A stretch of DNA of 64,000 bases from Gnetum montanum (lineage: Eukaryota; Streptophyta; Gnetopsida; Gnetales; Gnetaceae): assembly GCA_015680685.1 (NCBI GenBank), contig MNCI01004202.1:64351-128350 (forward strand), in the 5' to 3' direction. Below, piece after piece: positions 36,384 to 48,639 of this stretch (within the stretch, counting starts at the first letter, position 1; each line of letters begins with the position of its first letter). Both the position numbers and the translations under genes were made by a program. The notes under the pieces are model-generated. The model made no database searches, was not told the origin of the DNA, and saw nothing but the letters and a program-made list of their open reading frames with translations.

Positions 36384-37309
36384 TACAACATTTAAGGTTT
36401 AGAAAAAGAAAGAAAATAAAATAAAATAAAATAAAAAAGAGATCAAGCATCATCAAATTTTCTCTAACTCTTTTTTCATCTCATCTACATTTTATTTTTC
36501 TACTTTTTCTCCCCTCCCTATCTTACTTTTCTTCTCTCTTTATCTCTATTTTCTACTATTTTTCTTCTATCTCCTTTGTCAAGTTTTTTCTACCTTCCCC
36601 AGTTTCTTCCTATCTTATCTACTAACTTTCTCCTATAGCACACTATGGTGAAGATATTAATTAGAGATTTGCCTCATGTAGTCAGAAATGAGTTTTCTAC
36701 TATTTTCAACTCCAAGTGAGGATGTGTTGAGTTTGAGTGGAACATGGAGGGAACCAAATCTCTAAAGCATCATCAATCATTAGACTATGGAATTTATCTA
36801 TTCCATCCTTCTACAACATAGCATCTCACCCTAGTGTATAGGTAATGTCCCTTATTTCATTCTCTAGTTTTATTATTTTCTTGATTTCATGATTCTATTT
36901 TAACCTCTCCTCTCTCACTTATCTCTTCTTCCTTCTAACCTCCTTTTCTATCTTATTTCATTTTCTCTCATTAACAAAATTAAAAATAATTAAGTGATAT
37001 TTTTTATTTGAGTAATGGTGTGTTGTGGGAATAAGTGTATAAGGTGTGAATATCATAAATGGCATCATTTCAACCACCTTAAGTGTAGGATTTAGTCACA
37101 CCTCTTTCTATAGTGTAGCATTGTCCTCACAACTAGTGCATTGCAATATCCTAATATTGTGCCTTCTTCCACTTCTTTCTTCCTACTTTTTCTTTTGTAG
37201 GTACATTAATTTAGCATCTCAACTCTTCTTGATGAACCCTTCTTTAACACCTTAGTAGCATCCATCAAGAAGGGGTACTATTGTATTCACCTTTTTAGTT
37301 CATTTTGAA
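36384..37309. other. Noncoding 3' flank of element E
   Basis: AT- and pyrimidine-rich, with an AAAAT microsatellite at about 36411-36436. I see no gene and cannot define a 3' LTR or polypurine tract. Confidence 0.4.
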
Positions 37310-38420
37310 TCAAAAGTAAGTATGATTTTTGAGGACTAAGAACTTAGAAGGAAGGTTGAATAAGTTTCCCAATTCAAGCAACAAAGACAACCAAAACTAC
37401 ACATAAATTTACATGGTTCCCTAACTTGGGTATGTCCACACTTGAGAGGTAGAATCCTTACATACCTCTAGATTTTTTTTCCTTTAAAAAGTGGTTTAAA
37501 AGACACCACAACCTCTATAATGTTTGAGCTTTTCTTAGAGTGTTTTCTCACTAGAAACACACTCAACCCCACAAGATTCCAACAAACTTACAAGTTGTAT
37601 TCTCGCAAGAAGCACATCAACCCTGTAGGATTACAAAGAGAGAAAAATAATCAAGGAGAGAATGTAACTAACTTTACAAGTTCCTTGCTTTGAAGCTCAT
37701 ACAACATTAAATAATTCACAATAGATATAAAATTGAAGAACACACCAAATTCACTAAAGCTAGATAATGAATATTCCAATGAACAATGCTTTTATATTAC
37801 TTGTTTTTTTCACAAGAATTCCACTTTATTTTATAGCCTTTTAGTTTTCAAATATTCCTTAAAATTTATGCAATGGCTAGGAAATGACTAGTTAGGACAT
37901 CCTATTTAAGATTAGGATGTCTCATTAAAAACTAGCCACATGTAGGTGAAGCATTTTACTAAAAATTGGGACATCTTACTTGGAATGTCCTAATAGCAAT
38001 TGGGACATCTGTTGTTTTCTTGTAATGTTTAGCTTGAAACTAAGTCTTCATCTCTAGGACATTTGTTGATCTCTTAGGATGTCTAGACAGATACCAAAAC
38101 ATCTTTGATTAGCATGTAGGCTTCATGCATTCTTAAAATCTTTCATCTTGGTTGAGACTTCTTATCATCTTAACAAAGCTCTTGTCTTGGTACCATGAAG
38201 CTCTTGTCTTAAACTCATGGAGTCCTTATCTTTACACCAATAAGATCTTCTCCTGATCTTAAGATCTTTTCATCTTGTTCTTAACTAATCCCATCATGTT
38301 CTTGTCTTGTTCTTTCTTATACCTACAAGATCATACAAACACATTTAATACATTCTCCATTTTCTAAGGTTTTGACATACTAAAAGGTTAGTAATCTTCC
38401 CATTTTTGGTGATGTTCAAA
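37310..38420. repeat. Possible Ty1/copia LTR or LTR fragment
   Basis: Contains AATTTACATGGTTCCCTAACTT followed by a TATGTCCAC segment, which resembles the conserved TTACGTGGTTC block of many plant copia LTRs. Repeated GGACATC/GATGTCC words between 37.89 and 38.1 kb are similar in style to SIRE-type LTRs. Ends are not defined, and no TSD was found. Confidence 0.3.
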
Positions 38421-39200
38421 ACTTAAGAAAATGGTTTAGTGTATTCCATAATATCATATGACTAAATAATCAGAGCACAATATTATATTTATATATTCAT
38501 TAATAATCCTATGGTAGCAAGAAAGGAAAAGGGAAACAAAATGAAGCATTAAACAGACACATATCCATTAGCTAAAATCACAAGATGGTAATAGAAGAAA
38601 ATGGTAACATCAAAAACTATCCAAAGACTATCCATATCTATCCATCCATGCATAATGCAAGCATAAACCATATATAGCTAATATAAATATCAAAACTTGT
38701 TTCCAAAGTATACCAAAAAGATGCATACCATGATAATATATTATCATATAATTTTCCACAACTATATCTTCACAAGTATGCACATAGTCACAAAATATCC
38801 ACAAAAACTCTTCCTCTTTTTGGACATCATCCAAAAGAAGGAAATCATGAAAAGGATCTACTCACTAACCTCTATATCATCATCAACAACATCAAAGCCA
38901 AAAGCTACATGAGTGGATTGGTAAGTCTTCTCATCATCATCATTGCTACTAGTACTAGAGTTGAAGACCTGCTACTCATCATCAACAAAAGAAGGTACTA
39001 CGAAATGGGCTCTTTAGGGACAAAGATTGACGAGAAACCTCAATGATGAAGGGGAATGAGATGGAGCCTACTAGGAAGATGAAGAAGTATCCTTCATCTG
39101 ATATGTTTTGGAAGTAGCTTACCCCAAATGAGTTGTGGCATAAAAAATGATCTCCATCACTTGTTGCTAAAAATATTAAGGAACATCCTCCATCACCCTT
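38421..39200. other. Noncoding AT-rich spacer
   Basis: No supportable gene. It may include the start of the left LTR of element F, whose left edge I cannot place. Confidence 0.35.
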
Positions 39201-39649
39201 CCCTGGCAAACAATAGCAACAGATTGATTACAACACATAGCAATAGAGGATGAGGGGTGGTAGCATGTTCCCATAGTAGGCCTAAACTCTCTCTCTCTCT
39301 CCCAGAGCTGTAGGTGCATGGTAGGTGGAATAGCAAGCGGCCTCTCTTGTTCCTTCACTTCTCACATGATGATAGCAACATTTAGTAGGCTCTCCTGGTG
39401 GCAGTTACTATTGTGTGTTAGAGATGAATTTGCAGTAATGAGTAGAAAATGAAGCCCGTGTATCAAAGGCAAGTGATGGTGGCAGGCAGTGCATTGTAGA
39501 CATACATGAACAATGTGGGATCACTCCATCTCGCTCCCAATAGTAGCATGGGTGGTAGTTAGTGTGATGGCGATGGAAGCTCTAGAAAATATTGATAGTG
39601 ATGGAATAATGGTAGTAGTAAGATAACAAGGAAAAGTTTGAATTTACCA

Positions 39650-39843
39650 ATTATTGTGATTTCATTAAGTCTTAAAATTCAATATAGTTATTTAATTTAA
39701 CTTCTCCCAACTTTCTATTTTAATTTACTATTTTGAAACGTCACATAGCCCTCTCTAATTGAGACTATTCCTTGATTTTTGTACCCATACAAGAGGTGCC
39801 CTAGCTAAATGAATTTTTTCATCAACAGCTTTATGCATCAACA
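39650..39843 (+). repeat. Element F left LTR, recognisable 3' part
   Basis: Aligns with 55460-55691. Shared blocks include CACATAG, TTGAGACTATTC, TTTTGTACCCATA, GAGGTGCCCTAG and ATGCATCAACA. The LTR probably extends left to at least 39.2 kb (CT-rich, GATGATAG-rich sequence seen in both copies). Confidence 0.7.
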
Positions 39844-39849
39844 ACTTTT

Positions 39850-39868
39850 TGGTGCTAGAAGGAGGGTC
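39850..39868 (+). other. Primer-binding site of element F
   Basis: TGGTGCTAGAAGGAGGGTC, two changes from the A version, 6 bases inside the left LTR. Confidence 0.65.
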
Positions 39869-40378
39869 ATTTTCCAACCTTTGTTTTCCATTTTTTTTAA
39901 ATATCAATTTCTCTTGTTTTTCTTCTTCCTATCCTTTTTTGTTGTAGTTTCAAAATGGTTGTTTTCCCTGAATTTTATTTTGTGCTCCCTATTAGAAACC
40001 CCTATTTCAAAATCCTTTATTTTCTATTTTTTTTAAAAAAATTAATGTTTCTTATTTTCTAACAATTATCATTTTCATTACCGAAATTCTAAACCTTCAT
40101 TTCCCAGTCCTAATTTTCATGATCCTTACCTTAGTTTTCACTTTGGTAAGGTGGTTTTCATTAATTATTTAGTTTTAAATTTACTTTTCTAAAATTTTAA
40201 ATTTCACTATTTTCCTTTTAAATTTTATATGTATTGCAATTTCTTGCATTTATTTTTTTAAAAAAATTTATATAGCATATTCTAGTTTTTTGGCCAAAAT
40301 AATAATATTGTTTTAATATTCTCTTTTTACCTAATTTTAAAGTTTATTTGAACATTTATATTCTATGATTCTTGTTTT
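39869..40378. other. Leader of element F
   Basis: AT- and T-rich, no gene seen between the primer-binding site and the first gag ATG. Confidence 0.5.
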
Positions 40379-42215
40379 ATGAGTGAACCCTCCCAACAAG
40401 AATCATTTACCTTTACCCTTAATGGACTAGCTACCCATCACTTTACATTAAGAAAACAATGAGCTTCATGTTTTCCAAGTTCTATACCTAGAAGAACTTG
40501 AACTAGGATGGTAGCCAATCAACCCCTAGCTTCCTTAGTGAGTAATCCTTTTAAATTTCCCAACTATCATGATATCCTAAAATCATTCCAAAATATAAAT
40601 TTGTTCTTTAATCCCACAACCCCTACTACATATACAATGTTTTGAAACCTTACTAGGCATTCATAACATTGTCTAAAAGGACATAGCATGTAGGGTCTTT
40701 GTGACAACTTTTAGCAGTAAAGCCTCCCAATGGTTTTTTATGATCCCTAATGCCTCCATCGACTCATGGCAAGAATTCAAAAATAAGTTCTTGTTTCAAT
40801 TTTACAAGTTTACTAGCATGACCATAGCATTAAGAAATTTCACAAGCTTAAGGAAAATACTTGGGGAAAATGTCCATGACTACAACCTAAGATTCCTCCA
40901 TCAACTTACTTATGTGCCAAGTGAGATGCATCCACAACCTAGTGGCATCCTTAATTTTTACCTATTCACCATTGATCCATTCTTTGCCTATGACATTAAA
41001 TTTGATCCCAACATAATAGAAATATGAGTGATGGTTAAAGTCATCAAGTTAGAAAAAATTACCCTCATGAATAGCATTCAAACCCAGTTTGGGATGATGA
41101 GTGTTAGTAACCTTATGCAATTTAGTCCCCTATCTTTACCAACTTTCCTAATGACCAATACTTTGTCCTAGACTCCTTCCCCCTTTCAATTGACTCAACC
41201 TTCAAACAATTATTTTCAAGGTTCACCATCTTCTTCATTTCTACCATCCAACACTAGTTTGAATGATGACCAATCAAAAGCCTTAATCCAATCCATCGTA
41301 AACCCAAATGGGATATCCAATCCTATTGGATCTACAACTCAAAATCAAATGATCTAGATATTGAATTTACTTCAAAAGCTTTCTAATGAACTAGTTGAAC
41401 TGAAGAAAAACAACAACAAGGGTACTATACAATCTAAAAAGCCAAGCACATCAATCAATGACAATTATTATCATCTCCATAACACTAGGCAACATTTTTA
41501 GAAAGCTTGTCCTCAATTTTTAGTGTTATATGGTGACAATGTCCAAAATCAACAAAGTGGAAAAGACCTTATTATGGTCCTTAATGTACCTCATGGAATA
41601 GAAAATGAAGAGGTTTCCTCATTGGAACAAGTTATGGTAAGCAACCCCAGCCCACATAACACTTTCTACCATAGACTTAGTGACATCATAAAAAACACAC
41701 AACAACAAACTAGGAATGATCCTTATACTCCTCCAAATAGAAGATCTCCTAGTCAAAACAACACAAATTCTCAAACTAGGTCATTCCAAACCAATTCCCC
41801 ACAATGACCAAACCCTCTTTCTATACTTAGAAAAACTCTACCTCAACAAGAAGCTGAAGATGAACATAAAACTTACAATTTGGTTTAGGATTTAAAAAGA
41901 GTTAAAGCCAATATTTCAATGTATGATCTCCTACACTTTAATAAAATGAAATATTTGATCCAAAAGATAGTTCATAGACCTAAACCCCCTCAAGAAAAAT
42001 CTCCAACAACTAAAAGGCAAGTTCATTTTGCAGAGAGTCCTAACACATTATCAATACAAAATGCAAGTAACTACATGATGAGCAAGAAACGGCAACCTCC
42101 TTTCCTATCAAATTTTATTATTTTAGGAAATAATGTTCATAATTGTTTGATGGATTTTGGAATAATAATCAATGCCATGTCACTTGAGGTATGTAAAACC
42201 TTAGGAGCATAGATG
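40379..42215 (+). pseudogene. Gag and start of protease, element F
   Basis: ATG at 40379 starts MSEPSQQESFTF. After a frame change the main frame, from 40701, shows a typical Ty3/gypsy Gag core: SSKASQWF, SWQEFKNKFLFQF and GENVHDYNLRF. The frame then stays the same through 42212, broken only by stops. A zinc-knuckle-like HLHNTRQHF with CPQF lies near 41.48 kb. The protease begins with HNCLMDFGIIINAMS at 42.13 kb, where family members have DSG; here the motif reads DFG, so the active site is damaged. After 42212 a frameshift moves to the frame of the next entry. Confidence 0.75.
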
Positions 42216-42316
42216 CTACCACAAGCGAGAAGAGTGATACAACTCAATGGATCTAACGTACCTATAGTAGATCATTAAAAGGAGTGAAAGTACAATAACT
42301 TACATTTACATGTTAT

Positions 42317-42571
42317 ATGGATATCTTAGTAGTTGATATGTCACCCACTTATGATGTAATCTTATCTATGACTTTTGGAGCCAAGTTTGGGGGCTTCTTT
42401 AGGTCAAATTTCTCAAAACTATTAATTCCTACCAAACAAAAATCTAAATATATGATCATACCAAGAGAGACTTTTTATAAACAAGTAGTTACAACCTTCG
42501 ATCAACAAAATCAATCTTTGGAAAATCAAAATATTAATTATTATCTTGGAGTTATTGAGGTTGGTCTTGGC
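42317..42571 (+). pseudogene. Protease C-terminal part of element F, interrupted by element B
   Basis: Open frame MDILVVDMSPTYDVILS with FGAKFGGFF and KLLIP, typical of the end of this protease family. The frame runs straight into the insertion site of element B. Removing B and one TTGGC joins it in frame with 51435-51974 with no stop at the junction. Confidence 0.75.
42567..42571. repeat. Target-site duplication of element B, left copy (TTGGC)
   Basis: Repeated exactly at 51430-51434 after the right LTR. Confidence 0.92.
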
Positions 42572-42889
42572 TGAAACACCACAAAATTTTGGATCTCGGC
42601 ATCTCAACTAAAAATTTGGCTAAGTGTCAAAATGGTAACACTTTGCCCATATTTTTCCAAGTGTTGAGTATTCAGCTCCAAATTGCCAGATTTGCAAAAT
42701 TTTTCTAAGTGTTAGAACGATGACACTTTTAGCACCCTATTACACTACATAGCGTAGCGTAGCGTAGCACCTTGTTATGCTGCGTAGCATAACACACTAT
42801 TACACTGTGTAGCGTAGCGCAACATAGCACCTTGTTACGCTACATATCATAGCACCCTGTTATGCTGTGTAGTGTAGCACAGCATAGCA

Positions 42890-43050
42890 ACTATGTCTAC
42901 TATAACGTAGCACCCATGTCTACTACAATGTAGCAACCATGTCTACTGCAATGTAGTAACCATGTCTACTGCAGCATAGCACCCATGTCTACTGCAGCGT
43001 AGAAACCATGTCTACTGCAACGTAGCAACCATGTCTACTACAGCGTAGCA
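42890..43050. repeat. Seven 23-bp tandem repeats in U3 (element B left LTR)
   Basis: Unit close to ACCATGTCTACTGCAGCGTAG plus CA. Exactly seven units, and seven again at 50422-50582 in the other LTR. It is a tandem array without spacers, not a CRISPR array. Confidence 0.9.
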
Positions 43051-43167
43051 CCCTATCCAGCATTGTAGCTAGCATCTTGTGTCCTGCATGTAACATGGAA
43101 TAAGCGTGGTCCCACCCATAGCACTGCCACGTGGCACCTGATCCACATTTTGAGCTAACCCTAGCCC

Positions 43168-43175
43168 TATAAATA
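43168..43175 (+). promoter_or_regulatory. LTR TATA box (element B left LTR)
   Basis: CCCTATAAATACCCTTG context, repeated in the right LTR at 50700-50707. It points toward gag. Confidence 0.65.
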
Positions 43176-43885
43176 CCCTTGCATCCTCTTTTAAGAGGAA
43201 GGGGAGAGGAGGGTTAACATTCATTTTCTCACTAGTAAAGCAGTTGGCACTTCCATTTTGGCATTTGACACTTAGCTCCGTGGGCAAATGAGACCCAGAG
43301 CACACTACACCAGTAAAGAGGCATAGCTACATTGCATGGTACATTGCATCTCCAATGCAGCCCTATAGAACATGACATGGTACACCATGGCTATCAACTT
43401 GGCAAGCATAATCCAACACAGTGAGCACCAAACTTCACAGCCTAACACCATCAGGGCTATGACTACACTCCCATTGCACCTATTGTACACTATGTATCCC
43501 TTTGTGAATCAACTACGCTCTCTCTTTTGGGGTGGTGCACTGCTGTTCTCAAACTCTATTGCATTTCTCTTTGGCATTTAGTGTAACACTTGTATTTTCT
43601 CACTTTTTCATACATATTTGCACATTCGAGTTACAGTTTTTACGCTGGGACACCCTACTACATTATAGCTTTCCCAGACTTGATGCCTGTGTGTAACATA
43701 GTATAAACACTTCTCACACATAATCATTTTAACACCATGTAAGTTCCTATCTAATCGACAAGACCGTTCAGGGCACCCCATTTCCATTTTCTCTAGCACG
43801 ACCCTCACATGGATCTGGGGTTAGGCTATAAGCTTGATAACCTCTCAATGTTCTAGCCACTGATGTTTTTAGACATTATAGTTCT

Positions 43886-43904
43886 TGGCACTAGAAGTAG
43901 GGCC
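43886..43904 (+). other. Primer-binding site of element B
   Basis: TGGCACTAGAAGTAGGGCC, 5 bases after the LTR end; two changes from the element A version. Confidence 0.7.
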
Positions 43905-44590
43905 TTCTCTGTGTGCTTTTCTATGTGCCACCGGTAATCCTGCATGTTGTCTATACCCCATCACCAGTAACTTGTTAGCATAGACATGACACCCTTGTGG
44001 TTGTCTACGTACTAGGTGGTACAGATTTGTCACCACAATGGTTCCTATAGAACCCTGTAGGACAAAAGCCAAAAATAGTTTACTATGTCTCACTACCTAT
44101 GTCATGTGTTGCATGGTGTCCCTATCAGCGTAGCAAGTCCAAAACTGTCTTACGCTGCTTGTGTCCTATGTAGCATAGCAACCCCACCAACGTAGCAGTT
44201 TCCAAACATCTACTATGTTATGTTGTCTACTGTGTTATGTTGTTTACTATGTTATGTTGTATACTGTGTTACACTATCTACTATGTTACGTTGCCTATGT
44301 CCTGTGTAGCGTAATGACCTTGTCAACGTAGCTGTCCCTCCCAGCATAGCGGGTGTAGCAAGCTCTAGCGTAGCAGGCATGAAAAGCTCTAGCATAGTGA
44401 GTGTAGCACCAAAGTTGGCCACTTTTAGCAATTTTCATACTTAGCATTTTTTCTACATTGTTACACTTAGTCATTTTTTCTATATTTTTTATATACTTAG
44501 TCATTTTCCTGTTACTAATAGACTTAGTCATTTTTTTACTGTTTTTAGAGTTAGCCATTTTCTGCAAACAACAACTATCATAACCAATCT
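43905..44590. other. Leader of element B with TAGCR words
   Basis: Between the primer-binding site and gag. It contains further TATGTTATGTTGTCTACTGT and AGCGTAGCAGG-type repeats at about 44.1-44.4 kb and four ACTTAGTCATTTT/AGTTAGCCATTTT words at 44.44-44.57 kb. No gene is supported. Confidence 0.55.
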
Positions 44591-45210
44591 ATGAATATGA
44601 ATCTAGATCAACCTTCCACATTTGTGTCTAACACATTTGACACTATAATCCAACCAAAGTGTGCTACACTAAGCCACGAACAATACAATTTTGTTTGTGC
44701 CAAAATCCAAGTAGGACTGCTAGTCGATTACCTTGATTTGAAGGTAAAACAGGACTATGAATGAGTCCACGAGAATGGATGGGAGTACAACCCCTCCTTG
44801 TTTGACATAATCCCACTCACAGAGTCCTACCACCAGTTGTTATCCAAACTCATCTATGCAAACAAGCATGATGCAAGGACAATGTATGAGGAAGCCTCAC
44901 AAAAGGAAGAAGATGAGTTCGAGGCCCACTCCGAGCGTGAGAGCCCTCTCTACACCATCTTCCAATGACCACTTCCTAGTACAGCCCCTCCTCGATTCGA
45001 TTCACCTATCCTATCTAAAATGGTGACCATGCCAATTTATCCTTCCTAGCAAGAAAGTAATGCATTTTCCCAACACTATGCTCATGCAAGGGCCACCTTC
45101 CAACCCTAGACAACTCAAGCATCCTACGTCCTGCCTATCTCATTGACATCTACAGTGTCCATCCAACCCACTCATGTGTGGTCTACTTCAATCATCGCAC
45201 CCATTGTTCA

Positions 45211-45312
45211 GCCAACACATCAACAACCATCTAATATGATGTTAAACTGGCAACAACCATCTGCTATGATGTTAAACTGGCAATGCCGATCTGCTACGAC
45301 GTTAAACTGGCA
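45211..45312 (+). repeat. 30-bp coding repeats with GTTAAACTGGCA core in gag of B
   Basis: GTTAAACTGGCA occurs at 45241, 45271 and 45301, an exact 30-bp period, coding for a MMLNWQQPSA-like decapeptide. The same 12-mer recurs in noncoding DNA of the same element at 48720, 48757 and 48794. Confidence 0.8.
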
Positions 45313-46002
45313 AACTCCACAACCAAAAATTCTATCCTATGCTATGCAACCAACCTAAGCCCAACCAATGCAACTGGCTAGCACATCCCCAAGCTTGGAT
45401 CAGGCATTCCAGCTAATCTAAAGCTTGACAGAAGAGATCAACCGAATCAAGGCTACCTCCTTCGATACCATCAAGGTGGTGGACTTCTATCAGGATGATC
45501 CCATAAGTCCTATAGTACCACCTCTAACTCTTCCAACTGGGGTCCAATTGCCTCAATTCACCAAGTACAATGGTGAAGGGGATCCTAATGCACACTTGGT
45601 CACATTTTGATTTGAGTGCCTCCTCTTTCAAGCTTGGCCACATGCTATCATGCACATGTTCCCCATGTCACTCATGGACAAGGCCTTAGACTAGTATCAT
45701 GCACTACTAAAGGCCTCAATCTCCTCTTTGGAGGATCTCATAAGCAAGTTTATGACACACTTCAGGTACAACCTAAAGCCTGAAGTAGTCCTCGACCAGC
45801 TAATGCAAGTTAAGTAGGGCTCTCTAGAGCACATGCCAAAATTCCTCCAACATTGGAATGTTGCATTGAGTGAAATGCATGAACCCTTAGCAGGGACACA
45901 TCTAGTGGCCATCTTCAAAGGTGTAGTAAATGACTTCATTAAGTCCAAACTATATTATTTAGCCCCGATGTCTCTTACCCAAGCCTTTGCCCAAACAAAC
46001 GA

Positions 46003-46144
46003 CATAGAGGAAGTAGTGCAAGCTAGCAATGACCTAGCCTATGTGGCATACAGAAACCGACATGCTTGCAAGNGCATAGAGGAAGTAGTGCAAGCTAGCA
46101 ATGACCTAGCCTATGTGGCATACAGAAACCGACATGCTTGCAAG
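46003..46144. other. Assembly join: single N flanked by a perfect 70-bp duplication
   Basis: 46003-46072 is identical to 46075-46144, with N at 46073. The offset of 72 bases keeps the gag frame, so the apparent peptide duplication is probably false. Confidence 0.85.
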
Positions 46145-47200
46145 AAAAATACAAAAATGGCAATAGTGTCCACAAGCATAAAAGTAACCAATTGGGGCCC
46201 GATAGCTAAGCAACTCAATGCCCCAACTGACAAAACTACCAACTTTGGTGCCAACTCACCTACATTGGCAAGGGCCACCCCAAGGCCCAACTTTTAGTGC
46301 AAGGATCACTCAAACTATACACTACTACTGATTCAACCCTTTGAACTACTGGAGCAACTCTTGAAAGTCGGGTAAATCCAACACAAACATGTATCGATGA
46401 TTACTTGTCAAAAACATGATAGGTACTAAAAATTACTAAGGAACCCCACATTAGCAGTACCAAATGAGCCCCCAGTCCCACAACATTTTAAATTAGACCA
46501 ATACTGTCATTACCATCAATTGGCTGGTTAAAGTACAGACAACTGTCATGCTTTGCAAGATGACCTACAAAGAATTATAGAACGAGGCCAATTGGTGCTA
46601 GACACAGTGAGCCAATGCAATGTAGATGATGCTTCCTATGTCATAAATTCTATTAGTATAGGTGGCAAGCCCAAACATTTGCAAAAACCTTTTGTGATGT
46701 GTGTGCCTCCTAACAAGGTAAAGGTCCCTGCAGCCCCCACAAGCAAGAGGCCTCCCTTTGTTATCAAAGTGCTACCTCCAGCACTCATAACACCCTTTGT
46801 GGTTAACGTTCCAAAGCAATCGTCCACTAAGACATTAAACTGGCATGACACAGCAATAATAACCGCTAAGAAACCTTTTCTCATCAAGGTGCCACAATGA
46901 GTTAGTCACACAACAACCCCTACAACAACTCCTAAACTACCCTTTGTCATAAGGGTCCCACAACATGATGGTCCATCACCTACCTAAAGCCTAGAAGTGG
47001 GCAATGTCTTAATCTCTCCTCCCTTGAGGGTCAACCCCACTAGCAACCTAGGTAGGCCCACCAAATGGCAATGCAAGAGGACAAACAAGCACCTTGCAAC
47101 CCCCACAGCCAAAGCAAAGGCCACAACTAGCAAGCAACAACCAAACACTAGGACCCCTACCCCCAAGTAGGCCAAGCAAACCAAGCTTAAGTTCCCTATG

Positions 47201-48419
47201 TGAGAGATCTGTCTCTCAAGCCACGTGGAGGAAGTCAAGGCCAACACAACAACCAATGACAAGGACTTCATAGCTGTACTAACCCAGGTGAAACAAACAC
47301 TCAAGCAAAGGAACAAAATGTTCAGCTTGTACAACCTAGTCATGACCTCATCTACTCACTGCCAAGCATTGGCCCAGATCTTGGCCTCCATTCCTATTAC
47401 AGAGGACATCCCTACAAATGAGACATCCATCCATGCAACAATGTTTCCCTCTACACCACAAGAATCAAGTTCAACATCCCAAGTGTTTTGTGACAATACA
47501 ATCAAAGTTAACCTCGAACGAGGGAAAGTCACTATAGCTCCATTATTCATTAGCATACGTGTTGGGCAGTGTACCATCTGTAGAGTACATGTTGATGATG
47601 GTGCAGCAACAAATGTAGTCCTGTACTCTATCATCGACAAAGTAGGCTTGGTAGATGAAATCAAGCTAACCAAAACCACATGTCTAAAATCCTTCAATGA
47701 ATCACATGTCACAGTCAATGGTACAATCAACTTAGCCTTCGTGGTAGGAGAGCAGTTCCCCACTAGTGCAAATTTCACTATCATAAAGGAGATTCCAGGT
47801 TTCAACATGATTTTAGGTAGGCCTTGGCTAGCCCGACTATGGGCTATCTCCTCTTCCATCCACCAATAAATCTACCTTCCATACGAAGGTGGTTAAGTTA
47901 TCATCCATGGTGATAATGCCTCCTCTTTGACTATCCATGACATAGACATGGCACATGTTTCGGAAGAGGAGTTTCTTGGTGGTACACCTACAGCAACCAA
48001 CGTAGCACTTAAGGCTAACACACCCGAACAAGTGGTTGAAGCCAACAGCCTCCCAGAGGACCCTAAGCCTTGTAAACACTCTAATCCATACCTAATTAGG
48101 AAGCAACTCCATGATCAAGACTTTTCCTTGACCAAAAACATGTTATGCACTAGCTCACCCCTTGGCTCCATTGGCCATGCATTTTTGGTTTTTTCTTGGG
48201 TTGCGTTTGTTCATGCATTTACATTTCACCTACTTGCCTACTTTACCCACTACATCACTTTGTTTACGCATTTTTACTTTATTTACACATTCATTGACTT
48301 AGCTTATGCATTGCATTTAAAAAGAAAAAAAAAACTACAAAAACACATGGCCCGAAAAGGCCTTAAACTAGCTCATGGCCTGAAATGGCCTAAAACTAGC
48401 AATGGTCTGAAAAGGTCTT
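47201..48419 (+). pseudogene. Protease of element B and its C-terminal extension
   Basis: Same frame as gag. The 214-codon open part (47225-47869) shows MFSLYNLVMTSSTH, RVHVDDGAATNVV, LKSFNESHV, NMILGRPWLARL and SSIHQ, the best preserved Tat-like protease in the window. After one TAA it reads on through VIIHGD and a variable acidic part (HVSEEEFLGG) to a stop at about 48419; the last part runs into the GGCC repeats and is probably no longer coding. No RT follows. DDGA replaces the DSG/DTG of most retroviral proteases, in line with other copies here. Confidence 0.85.
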
Positions 48420-48486
48420 AAACTAGCTCATGGCCCAAAAAGGCCTTAAACTAGCCCATGGCCTGGAATGGCCTAAAACTATCTAT
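48343..48486. repeat. GGCCNAAAA repeat array after protease (element B)
   Basis: Five or six units of the kind CATGGCCTGAAATGGCCTAA plus AACTAG. It is the reverse complement of the TTTTAGGCC arrays of A, C and D, as expected from B's opposite orientation, and sits in the same place after protease. Confidence 0.78.
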
Positions 48487-48639
48487 TTTTGCACTACTTT
48501 CCTTTCATTTATGCATTTCAAATCTATTTACAATAGATGTTTCTTGATGTTGTTTTCTTTCTATTCGATTTTTGTAGGATCTTACAAGCACATAGCATGA
48601 CTATGCATGTTGCATCACACCTTACACAAGCAAGGTAAG

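Larger units (their letters stand above)
42572..43880 (+). repeat. Element B left (5') LTR
   Basis: U3 carries roughly 35-45-bp units of the CACCCTGTTACGCTG/TAGCRTAGC type (about 42.74-42.89 kb), then seven 23-bp units at 42890-43050. TATAAATA is at 43168-43175. The end CTAGCCACTGATGTTTTTAG aligns with the element A LTR end. Confidence 0.9.
44591..47200 (+). pseudogene. Gag of element B
   Basis: Tat-like Gag. ATG at 44591 starts MNMNLDQPSTF. Motifs in order: EQYNFVCAKIQVG, NGWEYNPSLFDIIPL, three MMLNWQ-type 10-residue repeats (45.23-45.32 kb), FYQDDPISPIVPP, FTKYNGEGDPNAHL, MSLMDKALD, RYNLKPEVVLDQLMQVK, FKGVVNDFIKSKL, DLAYVAYRNRH, and a zinc-knuckle-like CHYHQLAG with a following NC near 46.5 kb. 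Proline-rich FVMCVPP/FVIRVP repeats follow. All pieces lie in one frame; breaks are stop codons only, many at positions where CAG, CAA or CGA would be expected. A 70-bp assembly duplication at 46003-46144 keeps the frame. Confidence 0.85.

Noticed and set aside
42890-43050. Regular 23-bp repeats that could suggest a CRISPR array
   Set aside because: Units are directly tandem with no spacers, sit in a plant retrotransposon LTR, and recur in the other LTR.
47356-47859. 167-codon minus-strand ORF over the element B protease
   Set aside because: It is the mirror of the well supported plus-strand protease frame and has no recognisable motif.
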